From the NCBI GenBank assembly GCA_016936975.1, contig JAFGWU010000095.1:1-64000 (forward strand): a stretch of DNA of 64,000 nt, written 5' to 3'. This DNA is from Bacteroidales bacterium. Its GTDB lineage: Bacteria; Bacteroidota; Bacteroidia; Bacteroidales; GCA-2748055. This document shows, one piece after another, positions 55,395 through 64,000 of the stretch. The notes below the pieces were generated by a model. The model searched no databases and was not told where the DNA came from. It saw nothing but the letters and a program-made list of their open reading frames with translations. A program made the position numbers and the translations under genes. The stretch's first letter is position 1. Each line of letters begins with the position of its first letter.

Positions 55395-57647
55395 ATGCCA
55401 AGATCTGAATGTTACCCCATTCAAAGAAGGGCGAATATTGCATTAATTTCAGCCATTCTTTTAACAGTTTCACAGCTCCTGGCTCAGGAGCCTCTTATTA
55501 TCCCAAAAATGACCCTCGATCCCGAGCTCGACGGAAATCTGTCTGAACCTGCCTGGGATGATCTGACTGCCATCCCGTTGGTAATGCATAGTCCCGTTGC
55601 AGGAAATGTTCCGACGGAACGAAGCGAATTTAAACTGGGTTATACGGATCAGTATTTCTATTTTGCGGCTTACAATTACGATTCTGAACCGGACAAAATC
55701 CAGTCTACCAGTAAGAAACGCGATGAGATGAATCTGAATAATGATTTCTGCGCGATTTCGCTCGATACCTATTCCGACCATGAAAATGCGCTCTCTTTCT
55801 GTACCAATCCTGCGGGCGCGCGCCTGGATATGCAGATCATGAACGACGGGAAAGGGGCGTGGCCCGTAAACGAGGATTGGAATGCCATATGGGAAGTGGA
55901 GATCCGGGAAAACGAAAAAGGCTGGTTTGCGGAATTCAGGATACCCCTTTCCACACTGCGATACCAGGTGATTGACGGAAAAGTTGAAATGGGACTGTCC
56001 GTTTTCAGGTACGTGGCAAGATACAGTGAGGCCTATGTCTATCCGGCAATTTCAAACAAATGGGGATTCTGGAGTTTTGTTAAGGTATCCCAATTTCAAC
56101 CGGTCGAAATCCATGATATTAAATCCATCAATCCGATCCTGTTCTCCCCTTACCTGCTGGGTGGTTTCCAGCAATCTTTCATACAGAATGATGCGGGAAA
56201 TGATTACGAAGCCAAGCGTACATGGAAACGTACGGCCGGCATGGATATCAAGTACGGGCTCGCAAAAAATGTGACCCTTGATCTGACTGTAAACACTGAT
56301 TTTGCGCAGGTTGAAGCGGATAATCAGGAGATCAACCTCACACGGTATTCTCTTTTTTTTCCGGAGAAGCGGCAGTTTTTTATGGAAAGAGCCAATGTAT
56401 TTGATTTTAATTTCGGGGAGGAGGGACAACTTTTTTACAGCCGGAGGATCGGGCTGTTTGAGGGGCAGTCGGTACCTATATGGGGCGGAGGAAGACTAAC
56501 CGGGAGGGCGGGGAAATGGGACCTGGGGCTGATGAGCCTGCAGACCGGTTTCCTTGAAGGCAATTCAGGCCGGATCCTTGAAACCGCAAACCATTCTGTC
56601 ATCCGGACAAGAAGACAGGTGGCGCTGAACAAAAATTCATATCTCGGTTTCATGGGCACATCAAAAATTGAAAGATACGGAATTTATAACCTGGGCTATG
56701 GATTCGATGCCATCCTGAATCTGAAAGGAGATACCTACCTGAAAATCGCCTGGGCACAAACGGCTGATTCGGATTCCCCGAACAAAATGTTTTCCCTGGA
56801 TCCTTCGAGGTACCTGGTTTTCCTGGAAAGGAGAAATTATAAGGGATTTTCATACGGTCTCAGTTATGAACGATCCGGTAGATCCTATAATCCTGAGATG
56901 GGATTTGAGTTCAGACAGGACTTTACCAGGTTTGGGCAAACAGTGTCCTATGGAATCGTTCCCGACGAGGATTCCTGGCAGACAAGGTCTCAGTTTTCCC
57001 TGGATGGCGAGTACTATTTCCGAAATGGTGATGGCAGCCTGGAAACAATAAACCTGAGTCCTTCCTATTATTTCAGCTCAAGAAAAAACACGGAGCTTAT
57101 GATAGTAATACCTTTCAAATATGATGATGTCCTTTACAGTTTTGACCTGTCAGATGAGATTACGATCGCAGAAGGTCAATACAGGAACATCGGCATTAAC
57201 GGCAGTTATTCCACCTCAGCAGAAAAAAGGCTTATTACCACTTTGGGTGCATACAGCGGCAAGTATTATGGGGGATGGCGCAATTCGGCATCGGTTTCTC
57301 CTTCACTCAGTATCGGGAGCTCTTGGCGCCTTTCACTGTCATATTATTTCTACAGAATTGACTTTTCAGAACCGGAGCAGGTTTACCGGTCCCACCTGAT
57401 GCGCTTCCGGGTCTGGTACATGTTCAGCACAAAATTGTCGGCAATGGGTTTCGTTCAGTACAACAGCCTGAATCAGAAATTCTATGTAAACCTCAGGTTC
57501 AGATACAATCCCAGGGAAGGCAATGATCTTTACATTGTGTACAACGATCTCCTGAATACAGGAAGAGATGATTTTACCCCGGAATTGCCCTTTTCCGATA
57601 AACGAATCATCATGATTAAATATACCCATACCTTCAGGGTCAGGTAA
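55395..57647 (+). CDS. DUF5916-family outer-membrane protein with CBM9-like domain
   Basis: 750 residues. Signal peptide (SAILLTVSQLLAQ), a CBM9-like domain (about 38-215; LDPELDGNLSEPAWDD, FYFAAYNYDSEPD, GWFAEFRIPLSTLRY) and a DUF5916 barrel (about 225-750) with NTDFAQVEADNQEINLTRYSLFFPEKRQFF. Same architecture as the protein at 11441-14062 but only moderately similar. The exact function is unknown for both. It is a single-gene unit with its own promoter. Confidence 0.85.
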   Translation: MPRSECYPIQRRANIALISAILLTVSQLLAQEPLIIPKMTLDPELDGNLSEPAWDDLTAIPLVMHSPVAGNVPTERSEFKLGYTDQYFYFAAYNYDSEPDKIQSTSKKRDEMNLNNDFCAISLDTYSDHENALSFCTNPAGARLDMQIMNDGKGAWPVNEDWNAIWEVEIRENEKGWFAEFRIPLSTLRYQVIDGKVEMGLSVFRYVARYSEAYVYPAISNKWGFWSFVKVSQFQPVEIHDIKSINPILFSPYLLGGFQQSFIQNDAGNDYEAKRTWKRTAGMDIKYGLAKNVTLDLTVNTDFAQVEADNQEINLTRYSLFFPEKRQFFMERANVFDFNFGEEGQLFYSRRIGLFEGQSVPIWGGGRLTGRAGKWDLGLMSLQTGFLEGNSGRILETANHSVIRTRRQVALNKNSYLGFMGTSKIERYGIYNLGYGFDAILNLKGDTYLKIAWAQTADSDSPNKMFSLDPSRYLVFLERRNYKGFSYGLSYERSGRSYNPEMGFEFRQDFTRFGQTVSYGIVPDEDSWQTRSQFSLDGEYYFRNGDGSLETINLSPSYYFSSRKNTELMIVIPFKYDDVLYSFDLSDEITIAEGQYRNIGINGSYSTSAEKRLITTLGAYSGKYYGGWRNSASVSPSLSIGSSWRLSLSYYFYRIDFSEPEQVYRSHLMRFRVWYMFSTKLSAMGFVQYNSLNQKFYVNLRFRYNPREGNDLYIVYNDLLNTGRDDFTPELPFSDKRIIMIKYTHTFRVR

Positions 57648-57745
57648 TGCCGGGGTGATTATCAGGTTGAAAACGCACCCGTTTGAATGCAGGAAAGATC
57701 CGGGGGACCGGGATGTTCCTTATTGCAGGATGCTGTAGAAATGTA

Positions 57746-59209
57746 TCATTCGGTGTACAAAGCAATCACATTTGCTATGGCCTCCTGGCATACCGGGCAG
57801 AAATAGCCGGCCCGGGTGAACATGATGCAGTTGATGGAGGGCCTGTACATGCCGGTTGACATATATCCGGCACCCTCGAAGGCCCCGACCTCCCCTGCAT
57901 ACGCACTGTTCTCAAGAAACGCCTGCATCTCTTTATCTCTTCTTGAGCTTTCCGAATTGTATTGTTCCACGGCTGCTTCAATCTCTTCCTCGGGGGCCCC
58001 GTTTTTTTTGAGCGATGCAATGTGATCATTCAATCCGGCCCTTTTTGACTGCCATTCCAGGTCGAGACTGTCATACTCTGACTTGTTCCATGGTGTGGGA
58101 ATGGGGATCCCGGGCGTGAGCAGATGCTTCCATTTCAGGTTCTCCGGATCCGGTAAAGCGGTGATATTGGGTTCCGCCGGTTCGTAGCCTGCCGGGTAAA
58201 AATCGTTGTAGGCGGTTGAGGAGGTGTAATATTCATCGGCAAGACCGGCGAAGGAGTGTCCGAATTCATGTAGAAAAAGATAGCTGCTGTTTAAATTATC
58301 CGAGGTGAAAACTGCATAGAAATTATAGATGCCCCCGCCGCCGTACCGGCTGTGATTGACCATGATCACCAGCGCATCATAGGGAACATGTCCCGCGATA
58401 TCCCTCAGCGACTTATTATCTTCAGTTAAAACATAACGTTCGGAACCCATGGTGTTGAAAGTGGCGGAAATCGCCGTCTGTTTATCAATGCCCGCCCTCG
58501 GTTCATCGATACCGCTGTCGGACGAAGGTTTGAGCACCCCGCGGAAATTGAATTGATTCCTGTGTGTTGTATAAGGCTCGGTCTGAAAAAAGAGATCAGT
58601 AAACCGTTCCAGGTCATCCCTGAATTTTTGTTCCTCCTCTGCCGTGTAGCCTTCCCCGATGATGGCAATGTCCATCTTCACATCCGGATCGCCATTGTCG
58701 AGACTGGTATAGATCCGCACATCCGGATCTTTTGGACCCTCCGGTATCAGCTCCGGTTCGATTTCCGTTCGGAATATTTCATGAAGCTGTCCTGTTTTAT
58801 CCCGTTTATCCAGTGCGAAAATGATGACTGATTCCGGAAAAGGAATGATTGCGGACTCATGAAACTGTTTGACGGTTCCTTCAATGGCAGGGGTGGTCAG
58901 CTGGTATTCCTTGAAATAGCTGTCGAATCCCCGGGAGTAAATCAGTTTTCCGGATGATTTATCATAAATCTTATAACAATAGGTCCCGTAATTAAGCGGG
59001 TCCTCCAGGTGTATCCTGCTGCCGGCCCAATCTTCATACTGAAAGACGGCATCAATCTCTAAGGTTTCCGAAACTGCGTCACCGGTATGAAAATAATCGA
59101 TACGCAGGGTGCCATCGGTAAAATACCGGTCAAAGGAGGTGCTGTCCTGCTGGTTACAGGATATGAAGAGTGACAGGCAGGCGATCAGGATGATCAGTAT
59201 CTTTTTCAT
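57746..59209 (-). CDS. M64-family (IgA peptidase-type) metallopeptidase lipoprotein
   Basis: 487 residues. Lipobox (LFISC), an N-terminal M64_N-like beta domain (about 22-150), then the peptidase domain with the zinc motif HEFGHSFAGLADEYY near residue 316, the extended HExxHxxxGxxDE form of M64. Known members include an IgA-cleaving enzyme from Clostridium ramosum and BACOVA-type proteins from Bacteroides. It lies 102 bases after the SusD gene and probably belongs to that operon, which would give a surface protease next to a SusCD uptake pair. Confidence 0.9.
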   Translation of the reverse strand: MKKILIILIACLSLFISCNQQDSTSFDRYFTDGTLRIDYFHTGDAVSETLEIDAVFQYEDWAGSRIHLEDPLNYGTYCYKIYDKSSGKLIYSRGFDSYFKEYQLTTPAIEGTVKQFHESAIIPFPESVIIFALDKRDKTGQLHEIFRTEIEPELIPEGPKDPDVRIYTSLDNGDPDVKMDIAIIGEGYTAEEEQKFRDDLERFTDLFFQTEPYTTHRNQFNFRGVLKPSSDSGIDEPRAGIDKQTAISATFNTMGSERYVLTEDNKSLRDIAGHVPYDALVIMVNHSRYGGGGIYNFYAVFTSDNLNSSYLFLHEFGHSFAGLADEYYTSSTAYNDFYPAGYEPAEPNITALPDPENLKWKHLLTPGIPIPTPWNKSEYDSLDLEWQSKRAGLNDHIASLKKNGAPEEEIEAAVEQYNSESSRRDKEMQAFLENSAYAGEVGAFEGAGYMSTGMYRPSINCIMFTRAGYFCPVCQEAIANVIALYTE

Positions 59210-59311
59210 CTATAAGTCATTTAAGAAATTTATAGAACAGCCGCTGGATAATCAGTCCGCAGTATCAGTATACTTTTTGCCGAGCCCCTTTCAGCTTTGC
59301 TGTAAGATGGT

Positions 59312-60958
59312 TCATTCCAGGGGCAGGAACCAATTGTTCCGGTCCATCAGTTTACTGCGTAGTGCTTCCTGCATTCCAGGATCATATTTTGCCGATACCC
59401 GGTCGGCCAGACAGGCCGGGTCGCTTCTCCGGTCGGCGATCCGCATCAGGTCCTGAAAGCGGTTGCCCTCGAAGGCCGTCTCCAGGGCCAGCTCCTCAAG
59501 AATCTTCGTTTCCACATATTCAATAGAGTCTTCCAAAGTCGGCAGGTTGGGGATTTTGAAGTCGGGGGAAAAATAGATCAACCCGCAGCCACGCGAATGC
59601 ACACCGATGTTCCGGTCGAACAGCGGATCGCTGAAGTCCAGGTAATCAATCAGTGTGGAATCAGTCAGGCTGACAAACTTTTCGCGGGCCGGCGTGATGG
59701 AATCAATCAGAAAGGTGCGTTCGTTCATCCCGTTTTTCAGCACGGCAAATGCCGTATTCGGCTTTCCTGCACGGTTGATCGCTTCGGCGAACCGGAGATA
59801 AAGCAGGCCAGACCTGTAGATATGAATCGCTTTTGAGGTAGGAGTCGACATGTTCAGGTACTTGCCGATCATCCCCTCCTGCAACGCCTCATCCGGTTCC
59901 GCAAACGGATTGTAGCCCTCAACCAACCCCTGGTACACGGAACTCATTTTACGGAGATCCCCCGGGTTGACCGTTGAGGAACTGTGATAATAGAGCTGAT
60001 TATCCCAGTGATCCAGGGCAATAATGGAGGGGGCTATTTCAAAAGCATACACCAGGGAATCCAGTCCGGATCCCTGTCCGTACTCGGTTGAACCGGCAAT
60101 CATAGTAATCTTTTCCTCATCACCGCTGTTCAGGTCGAATATGTCGGACCAGAGTGGCCGATAGTCCGTAAAAACACCGTTGATGACATTCCAGACCGAC
60201 CGGTAACTGTCGGTAACCAGGTGGCCGCCGAGCAGCATGAGATCGTGGTATTCCCGTGCAGCTTTCTCATACGATCCCATCCACAGATAAAGTTCACCGA
60301 GCAGAAGCCTGACAGGGAAGAAGAGGTTTTCGGAGGTGAGGTCCTGACCCAGGGAGATGGGTTCCACGGGAGGAATAATTTTCAGGGGTTCAAGCTCCTG
60401 GATTAAAACGGGGGCCAGTTCGTAAATGGAGTATTCCGGGAAGCTGTTATCGCTGTCCTCAATATAGAGGAGGGGTTCTTCAAAATAAATGACTTTCCCG
60501 TAATTAAGGGCAACCTGCATGCAGGTCCAGGCCCGGAAAGCCTTTGCAGCAGCATACTCCCTGTACATGATTTTTTCTGCATTCGATACGATGGAGGTAT
60601 CGATGTTCCGGATCACATAATTACAGTTATTAATGATCGTGTAGTAGTCTGAAGGCCGGTTGTAGGGATTGTCGGCTGAAATGGTGAAATTGGAGATCTC
60701 TCTCAGATCGGAACCGGCCACTTCCGTGACACGCATCAGGTCACCCCTCAGTTCCCCCAGCAGGACGTACCTTTCAGCAATCTTTTCCAACTGCGAGGTG
60801 ATTCCGATGATGGAGTATCCAATCTCATCGGGAGAGTCGAGCTTATGGTTTTCCGGGAGGACCAGCTGGTCGCTGTCCACCTCCAGTAGCTTCTCACAAC
60901 CGGTGCCCAGAATCGAGAGAATTAAAAATCCGGATAATATGCTTCTTACTTTAACCAT
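59312..60958 (-). CDS. SusD/RagB-family nutrient-binding lipoprotein
   Basis: 548 residues. Lipobox LGTGC, then the SusD helical TPR scaffold (AAAKAFRAWTCMQVALNYGKVIYFEEP; FPVRLLLGELYLWMGSYEKAAREYHDLM) and the C-terminal family motif LALETAFEGNRFQDLMRIADRR. It sits on the cell surface as the lid of the SusC transporter. It starts 75 bases after the SusC stop. The ligand is not readable from sequence; the neighbouring M64 peptidase points to peptides or glycoproteins. Confidence 0.95.
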   Translation of the reverse strand: MVKVRSILSGFLILSILGTGCEKLLEVDSDQLVLPENHKLDSPDEIGYSIIGITSQLEKIAERYVLLGELRGDLMRVTEVAGSDLREISNFTISADNPYNRPSDYYTIINNCNYVIRNIDTSIVSNAEKIMYREYAAAKAFRAWTCMQVALNYGKVIYFEEPLLYIEDSDNSFPEYSIYELAPVLIQELEPLKIIPPVEPISLGQDLTSENLFFPVRLLLGELYLWMGSYEKAAREYHDLMLLGGHLVTDSYRSVWNVINGVFTDYRPLWSDIFDLNSGDEEKITMIAGSTEYGQGSGLDSLVYAFEIAPSIIALDHWDNQLYYHSSSTVNPGDLRKMSSVYQGLVEGYNPFAEPDEALQEGMIGKYLNMSTPTSKAIHIYRSGLLYLRFAEAINRAGKPNTAFAVLKNGMNERTFLIDSITPAREKFVSLTDSTLIDYLDFSDPLFDRNIGVHSRGCGLIYFSPDFKIPNLPTLEDSIEYVETKILEELALETAFEGNRFQDLMRIADRRSDPACLADRVSAKYDPGMQEALRSKLMDRNNWFLPLE

Positions 60959-61033
60959 TGTTTCAAATTATTATAATGACCTGAATTCATTTATAAAACT
61001 AAAGCTCTTTTAACGGTTCCTTAAAGAAGGCTT

Positions 61034-64000
61034 TTACAGGTTCATCCTGATACCAAAAAAATAACTTCTGCTGAGCGGTAGCAATCCCGCATCAATCCCC
61101 TGGTACAGGACCGAATTATTGATTGAGACCTCGGGATCGCGTCCAAGGTAGTTTGTCCATGTCCAGAGATTGTTTGCAGCAATCCAGATGGTGAGTCCTT
61201 CGATAATCTCCCCGGTATATGGGATGGTATAACTCAGCGAAAGCGATTTGAACCTCAGATAGGATCCGTCTTCGATCCACCGGTCGGAAAAGCGGGCGTT
61301 TCCCATGGGATCCCCATAAACCGCTTCAGGCTGATCGGTCAGCTGTCCCTCGGTCCTCCACCGCGACAGAACGGCAATGGTCTGGTTGGTAAAATCTTTA
61401 CCGCTCTCCAAAGTTCTTCGATGATAGTTATAAACGTCATTTCCGTAAGAGTAGGTAAAACGGGCCTCCAGTAAAAAGTTCCTGTACCGGGTCCGGCTCA
61501 TGAAAGAACCGTAAAGATCAGGATTGGGATCGCCGATGATCTGTTTATCCCGTTCGTCAATGATGCCGTCCTCCGTAAGATCATCAAAAAAGAGATCCCC
61601 GGGACCAAAGGAGAGGGGATTCCCTTCTGCATCGACCATGATGAGATCAGCCGCTTCCGCCTGGGCTTCATCGGCCAGGATCCCCCTGGTTTTAAAACCC
61701 CAGAATACACCGGCGGGATACCCCTCCGCGGTCAATATCTCCGCATCGTATATCTGTAGGATCCGATCGGTAGCCGGAGCGGTCAGTATCCTGTTTTTGT
61801 AATGCCCGGCAATTACGCCTACTTCCCATTGCAGATTGGAATAATTCACAATCTTTGCCGATGCGGACGCCTCAAAACCGGTGTTTGAAAGAGCACCCCC
61901 GTTTTTCCAGAAATAACCGCTCCCGGTCAGAACCGGCAGTTCTTCTAGGTACAGAAGATCGGTTGTCCGGTCGATGAAAAAATCGGCGCTCACCGAAAGG
62001 TAATCGTTCAGGAGGCTGGCATCCAGTCCCAGGTTGAACCTGGCGGTTTTTTCCCATTGAATCCCTGAATTCCCTATGTTCCCGAGGATTATCCCGTTGG
62101 CCCGGTCCATATACTGAATGGAGGTAAAATAGTAGGACCATGCATAGGGATCGATATCATCGTTGCCGGACAGACCAAAGCTGGTTCTCACTTTCAGGTG
62201 GTTGACAAAAGCGGCCGATTGAAAAAATTGTTCCGAGGATGCCAGCCAGCCCAGGCCAATTGAAGGAAAAATTCCCCAGCTTCGGTTGAAGAGCTGAATC
62301 CCGCCCTGAGTCTCCCGGCCGAAACGGGACGACCCGTCCATCGAAATGGTTGCAGTGGCAAAGTACCGGTTATTGAAGGCATAATCAATTTGTGCGTAAT
62401 TTGAGATGCTTTTCGTAGCGTTGTTGAATCCCTCCGTCTTCTTAAATTCCAGTTCGTTCAGGAGATTCCGCTTCTGGTCCGTCCCGGAATTATGGCCTTC
62501 AGCATAATCTCCCTCAGAGTAGCAGGATAAATACCGCCATCCCGCTATCACGTTGATCCGGTGAAAGCCGGTAAGATTTTTGGTATAATGCAGACGGGTA
62601 TCATCAAATATCGAAATGCTCCTCATCTGGAGGCTCCTGAAGACATTTTCCGATACTCCCAATCCCGGGAGGAAACGGTCCGCCACTCCAACCATGGGAT
62701 TGAAATAGGTCTCCTTCATCTTGTCAAGACTGTAATCGAATTGTGAACTGACAGAGAGGGAGGGTGTGATGACAAAAACCGGTTTGGCTCCGAGGTTAAG
62801 ACGGTAATGCTTATTGGTGTTCAGAGAGTTCTCAATGATGGCTGTGGGATTGCCCACCCCGAATATATCGCTGTCCTCAAAATCGGTGGTCAGTGTTCCT
62901 GAGGGCGTATAGGAGTATGGAGAAAGGAATGGGGCCTTTATGGCTGCCAGGTAAGTAGGAGAGGTGTAAAAATTGGCACCGTCGTCAAGCAGAACCCTGT
63001 CGATATTTGCAAATCCGAGATTGATCCCCATCAGCAAAAAATCGGCCATCCTGAAATCTCCGTTAAAACGCATGTTGAGGCGCTGGAGATCAGTATTTTT
63101 TACCACTCCCTTGTTCCCGAAATATCCCAGTGAGAAAGAGTAGAGTGCCTTATCATCTCCCCCGGTTACCCCGATGTTATAGCTTTGGGAGTAGCCCGTT
63201 CTGTATACTTCATTATCCCAGTCGGTCGCATTGTGATAGCTTTCATAACCTGTTAATGCCGGGTTATCCTGAAGGAAGGGAAGTGCGTTGATTTGCTGTG
63301 TGGTATAATCGGAGGAACCGAGAAGTTCGGTGGTATAGATGCGGAATTGATCCCCGTCCATCATGGGAAGTGAGGCGGGCCTTTCAGTAACACCGCCCAG
63401 GGCGTTGACCACGATACGGGTTGCGAAATCACTGGCCCTTCTGGTGTTGATCACAATTATTCCGTTACTGCCCTTGCTTCCATAAAGTGAGGTGGCATCT
63501 TTCAGGATGGTGACGTTCTCTATATCATTCAGGTCAATATCAGCCAGGGCGTTCGGGAAATATCCGTCGTGGGTGGTATACCGGTCGTAGTTGCTGTCCC
63601 AGATGACGCCATCGACCACGAAAAGGGGCTGGGCATTCCGGTAGATTGAGTGATAGCCCCTGATAAAAAGGGATGAACCGACCCCGTTCAGGGCAGAGTG
63701 GGAAATGGCCCGTACCGCTCCTCCCAGCCCGGATTGAATATCTGCATCAACCGTGGTGTTCAGGGGCCTTTCGATACGACTCAGAACACTTGCAGAACCC
63801 GTATGGAAGGAAGATCTGACCGGACCGGTGGGGACACTGATTTCGTCATACCGGCCGGTAAAAAAATCGGGATACAGTTCAACGACCAGGGAATCACGTC
63901 GTCCTCTTACCGGTATTTCCCTCCGGTTGTAATCAAAAGCAGAAACCAGCAGTAAATCACTGGTGGAGGATATCCTGATCCGGAATGAACCCTTTTCATC
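61034..64000 (-). CDS. SusC/RagA-family TonB-linked outer-membrane transporter, 5' end outside the window
   Basis: The ORF track starts at a GTG (63619), but the frame is open to the window edge: 988 residues visible. The edge begins in the carboxypeptidase-like domain (DEKGSFRIRISSTSDLLLVSA). The plug follows with GSSLFIRGYHSIYRNAQPLFVVDGVIWD and DIENVTILKDATSLYGSKGSNGIIVINT, which are the SusC signatures, then the barrel, ending in YFFGIRMNL. Signal peptide and first strands are outside. With SusD it forms the classic lidded importer. Confidence 0.95.
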   Translation of the reverse strand, partial: DEKGSFRIRISSTSDLLLVSAFDYNRREIPVRGRRDSLVVELYPDFFTGRYDEISVPTGPVRSSFHTGSASVLSRIERPLNTTVDADIQSGLGGAVRAISHSALNGVGSSLFIRGYHSIYRNAQPLFVVDGVIWDSNYDRYTTHDGYFPNALADIDLNDIENVTILKDATSLYGSKGSNGIIVINTRRASDFATRIVVNALGGVTERPASLPMMDGDQFRIYTTELLGSSDYTTQQINALPFLQDNPALTGYESYHNATDWDNEVYRTGYSQSYNIGVTGGDDKALYSFSLGYFGNKGVVKNTDLQRLNMRFNGDFRMADFLLMGINLGFANIDRVLLDDGANFYTSPTYLAAIKAPFLSPYSYTPSGTLTTDFEDSDIFGVGNPTAIIENSLNTNKHYRLNLGAKPVFVITPSLSVSSQFDYSLDKMKETYFNPMVGVADRFLPGLGVSENVFRSLQMRSISIFDDTRLHYTKNLTGFHRINVIAGWRYLSCYSEGDYAEGHNSGTDQKRNLLNELEFKKTEGFNNATKSISNYAQIDYAFNNRYFATATISMDGSSRFGRETQGGIQLFNRSWGIFPSIGLGWLASSEQFFQSAAFVNHLKVRTSFGLSGNDDIDPYAWSYYFTSIQYMDRANGIILGNIGNSGIQWEKTARFNLGLDASLLNDYLSVSADFFIDRTTDLLYLEELPVLTGSGYFWKNGGALSNTGFEASASAKIVNYSNLQWEVGVIAGHYKNRILTAPATDRILQIYDAEILTAEGYPAGVFWGFKTRGILADEAQAEAADLIMVDAEGNPLSFGPGDLFFDDLTEDGIIDERDKQIIGDPNPDLYGSFMSRTRYRNFLLEARFTYSYGNDVYNYHRRTLESGKDFTNQTIAVLSRWRTEGQLTDQPEAVYGDPMGNARFSDRWIEDGSYLRFKSLSLSYTIPYTGEIIEGLTIWIAANNLWTWTNYLGRDPEVSINNSVLYQGIDAGLLPLSRSYFFGIRMNL

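Noticed and set aside
63617-63619. GTG at 63619 as the start of the SusC gene
   Set aside because: The frame continues to the window edge with plug and carboxypeptidase-like domain sequence, so the gene is truncated by the window, not short.
1-64000. tRNA, rRNA, prophage, insertion sequences
   Set aside because: I found no matching genes or terminal repeats in any intergenic region.

Overview
The window is a 64 kb piece of a Bacteroidota chromosome, most likely a free-living member of the Bacteroidales or a nearby order. The evidence is the gene families: five proteins with C-terminal type IX secretion (T9SS) sorting domains, a PorP/SprF-family protein, a SusC/SusD pair, GldA/F/G-type ABC genes, a purH-mreBCD-mrdA-rodA cluster and two DUF5916 barrel proteins. 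Several upstream regions also carry the Bacteroidota promoter pattern (TTG/TTTG, 19 bp, TAnnTTTG). Coding density is high. I see no rRNA, tRNA, CRISPR array, transposase, integrase or phage gene.

Layout. (1) 1-11.4 kb, plus strand: a 5'-truncated T9SS-exported lamin-tail (LTD) protein ending at a terminator. It is followed by a tight run of a second LTD protein, a TonB-dependent receptor, a two-HKD phospholipase D-like protein and an endonuclease I family protein, then a small lipoprotein. Three of the four genes in the run carry export tags, so it reads as one outer-membrane/extracellular unit, plausibly for degrading and taking up extracellular nucleic acid or phosphodiesters. (2) 11.4-17.7 kb: a DUF5916 protein, a P-loop GTPase related to cyclic 2,3-diphosphoglycerate synthetase, an AcpH-like protein and a KamA-family radical SAM enzyme. 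(3) 17.8-25.0 kb, minus strand: purH followed by the cell-elongation genes mreB, mreC, mreD, mrdA (PBP2) and rodA, almost without gaps. (4) 25.1-34.4 kb: mostly housekeeping genes (ABC permease, MgtE, RsmA, thioesterase, PatB-like C-S lyase, GAF protein, Hsp20, EamA transporter, Pgi). The hsp20 gene has a striking pair of 16-bp palindromes upstream and a strong Shine-Dalgarno sequence.

(5) 34.5-44.5 kb: a long KamA-like radical SAM protein, an M28 peptidase lacking the usual general-base Glu, a patatin-like phospholipase, PPK2, a DUF6340-like lipoprotein, a PD40-SPOR protein beside a PorP/SprF protein, and a TPR lipoprotein. (6) 44.8-49.0 kb, minus strand: a Gld-type ABC exporter (GldA, GldF, GldG) with a DUF4340 protein as fourth gene. 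(7) 49.3-55.2 kb, minus strand: a 1283-residue T9SS-exported LTD/CotH-kinase protein, a GT39-type membrane glycosyltransferase and a small lipoprotein. (8) 55.4-64 kb: a second DUF5916 protein, then a SusC (truncated by the window edge)-SusD-M64 peptidase operon.

The common theme is export and uptake at the outer membrane: T9SS cargo, T9SS/gliding-associated genes, TonB receptors and surface lipoproteins. The strongest candidate for an under-described system is the LTD-TonB receptor-nuclease run at 2.7-10.5 kb. Other points to check are the twin hsp20 operators, the M28 catalytic-site substitution and the KamA protein with a long N-terminal extension.
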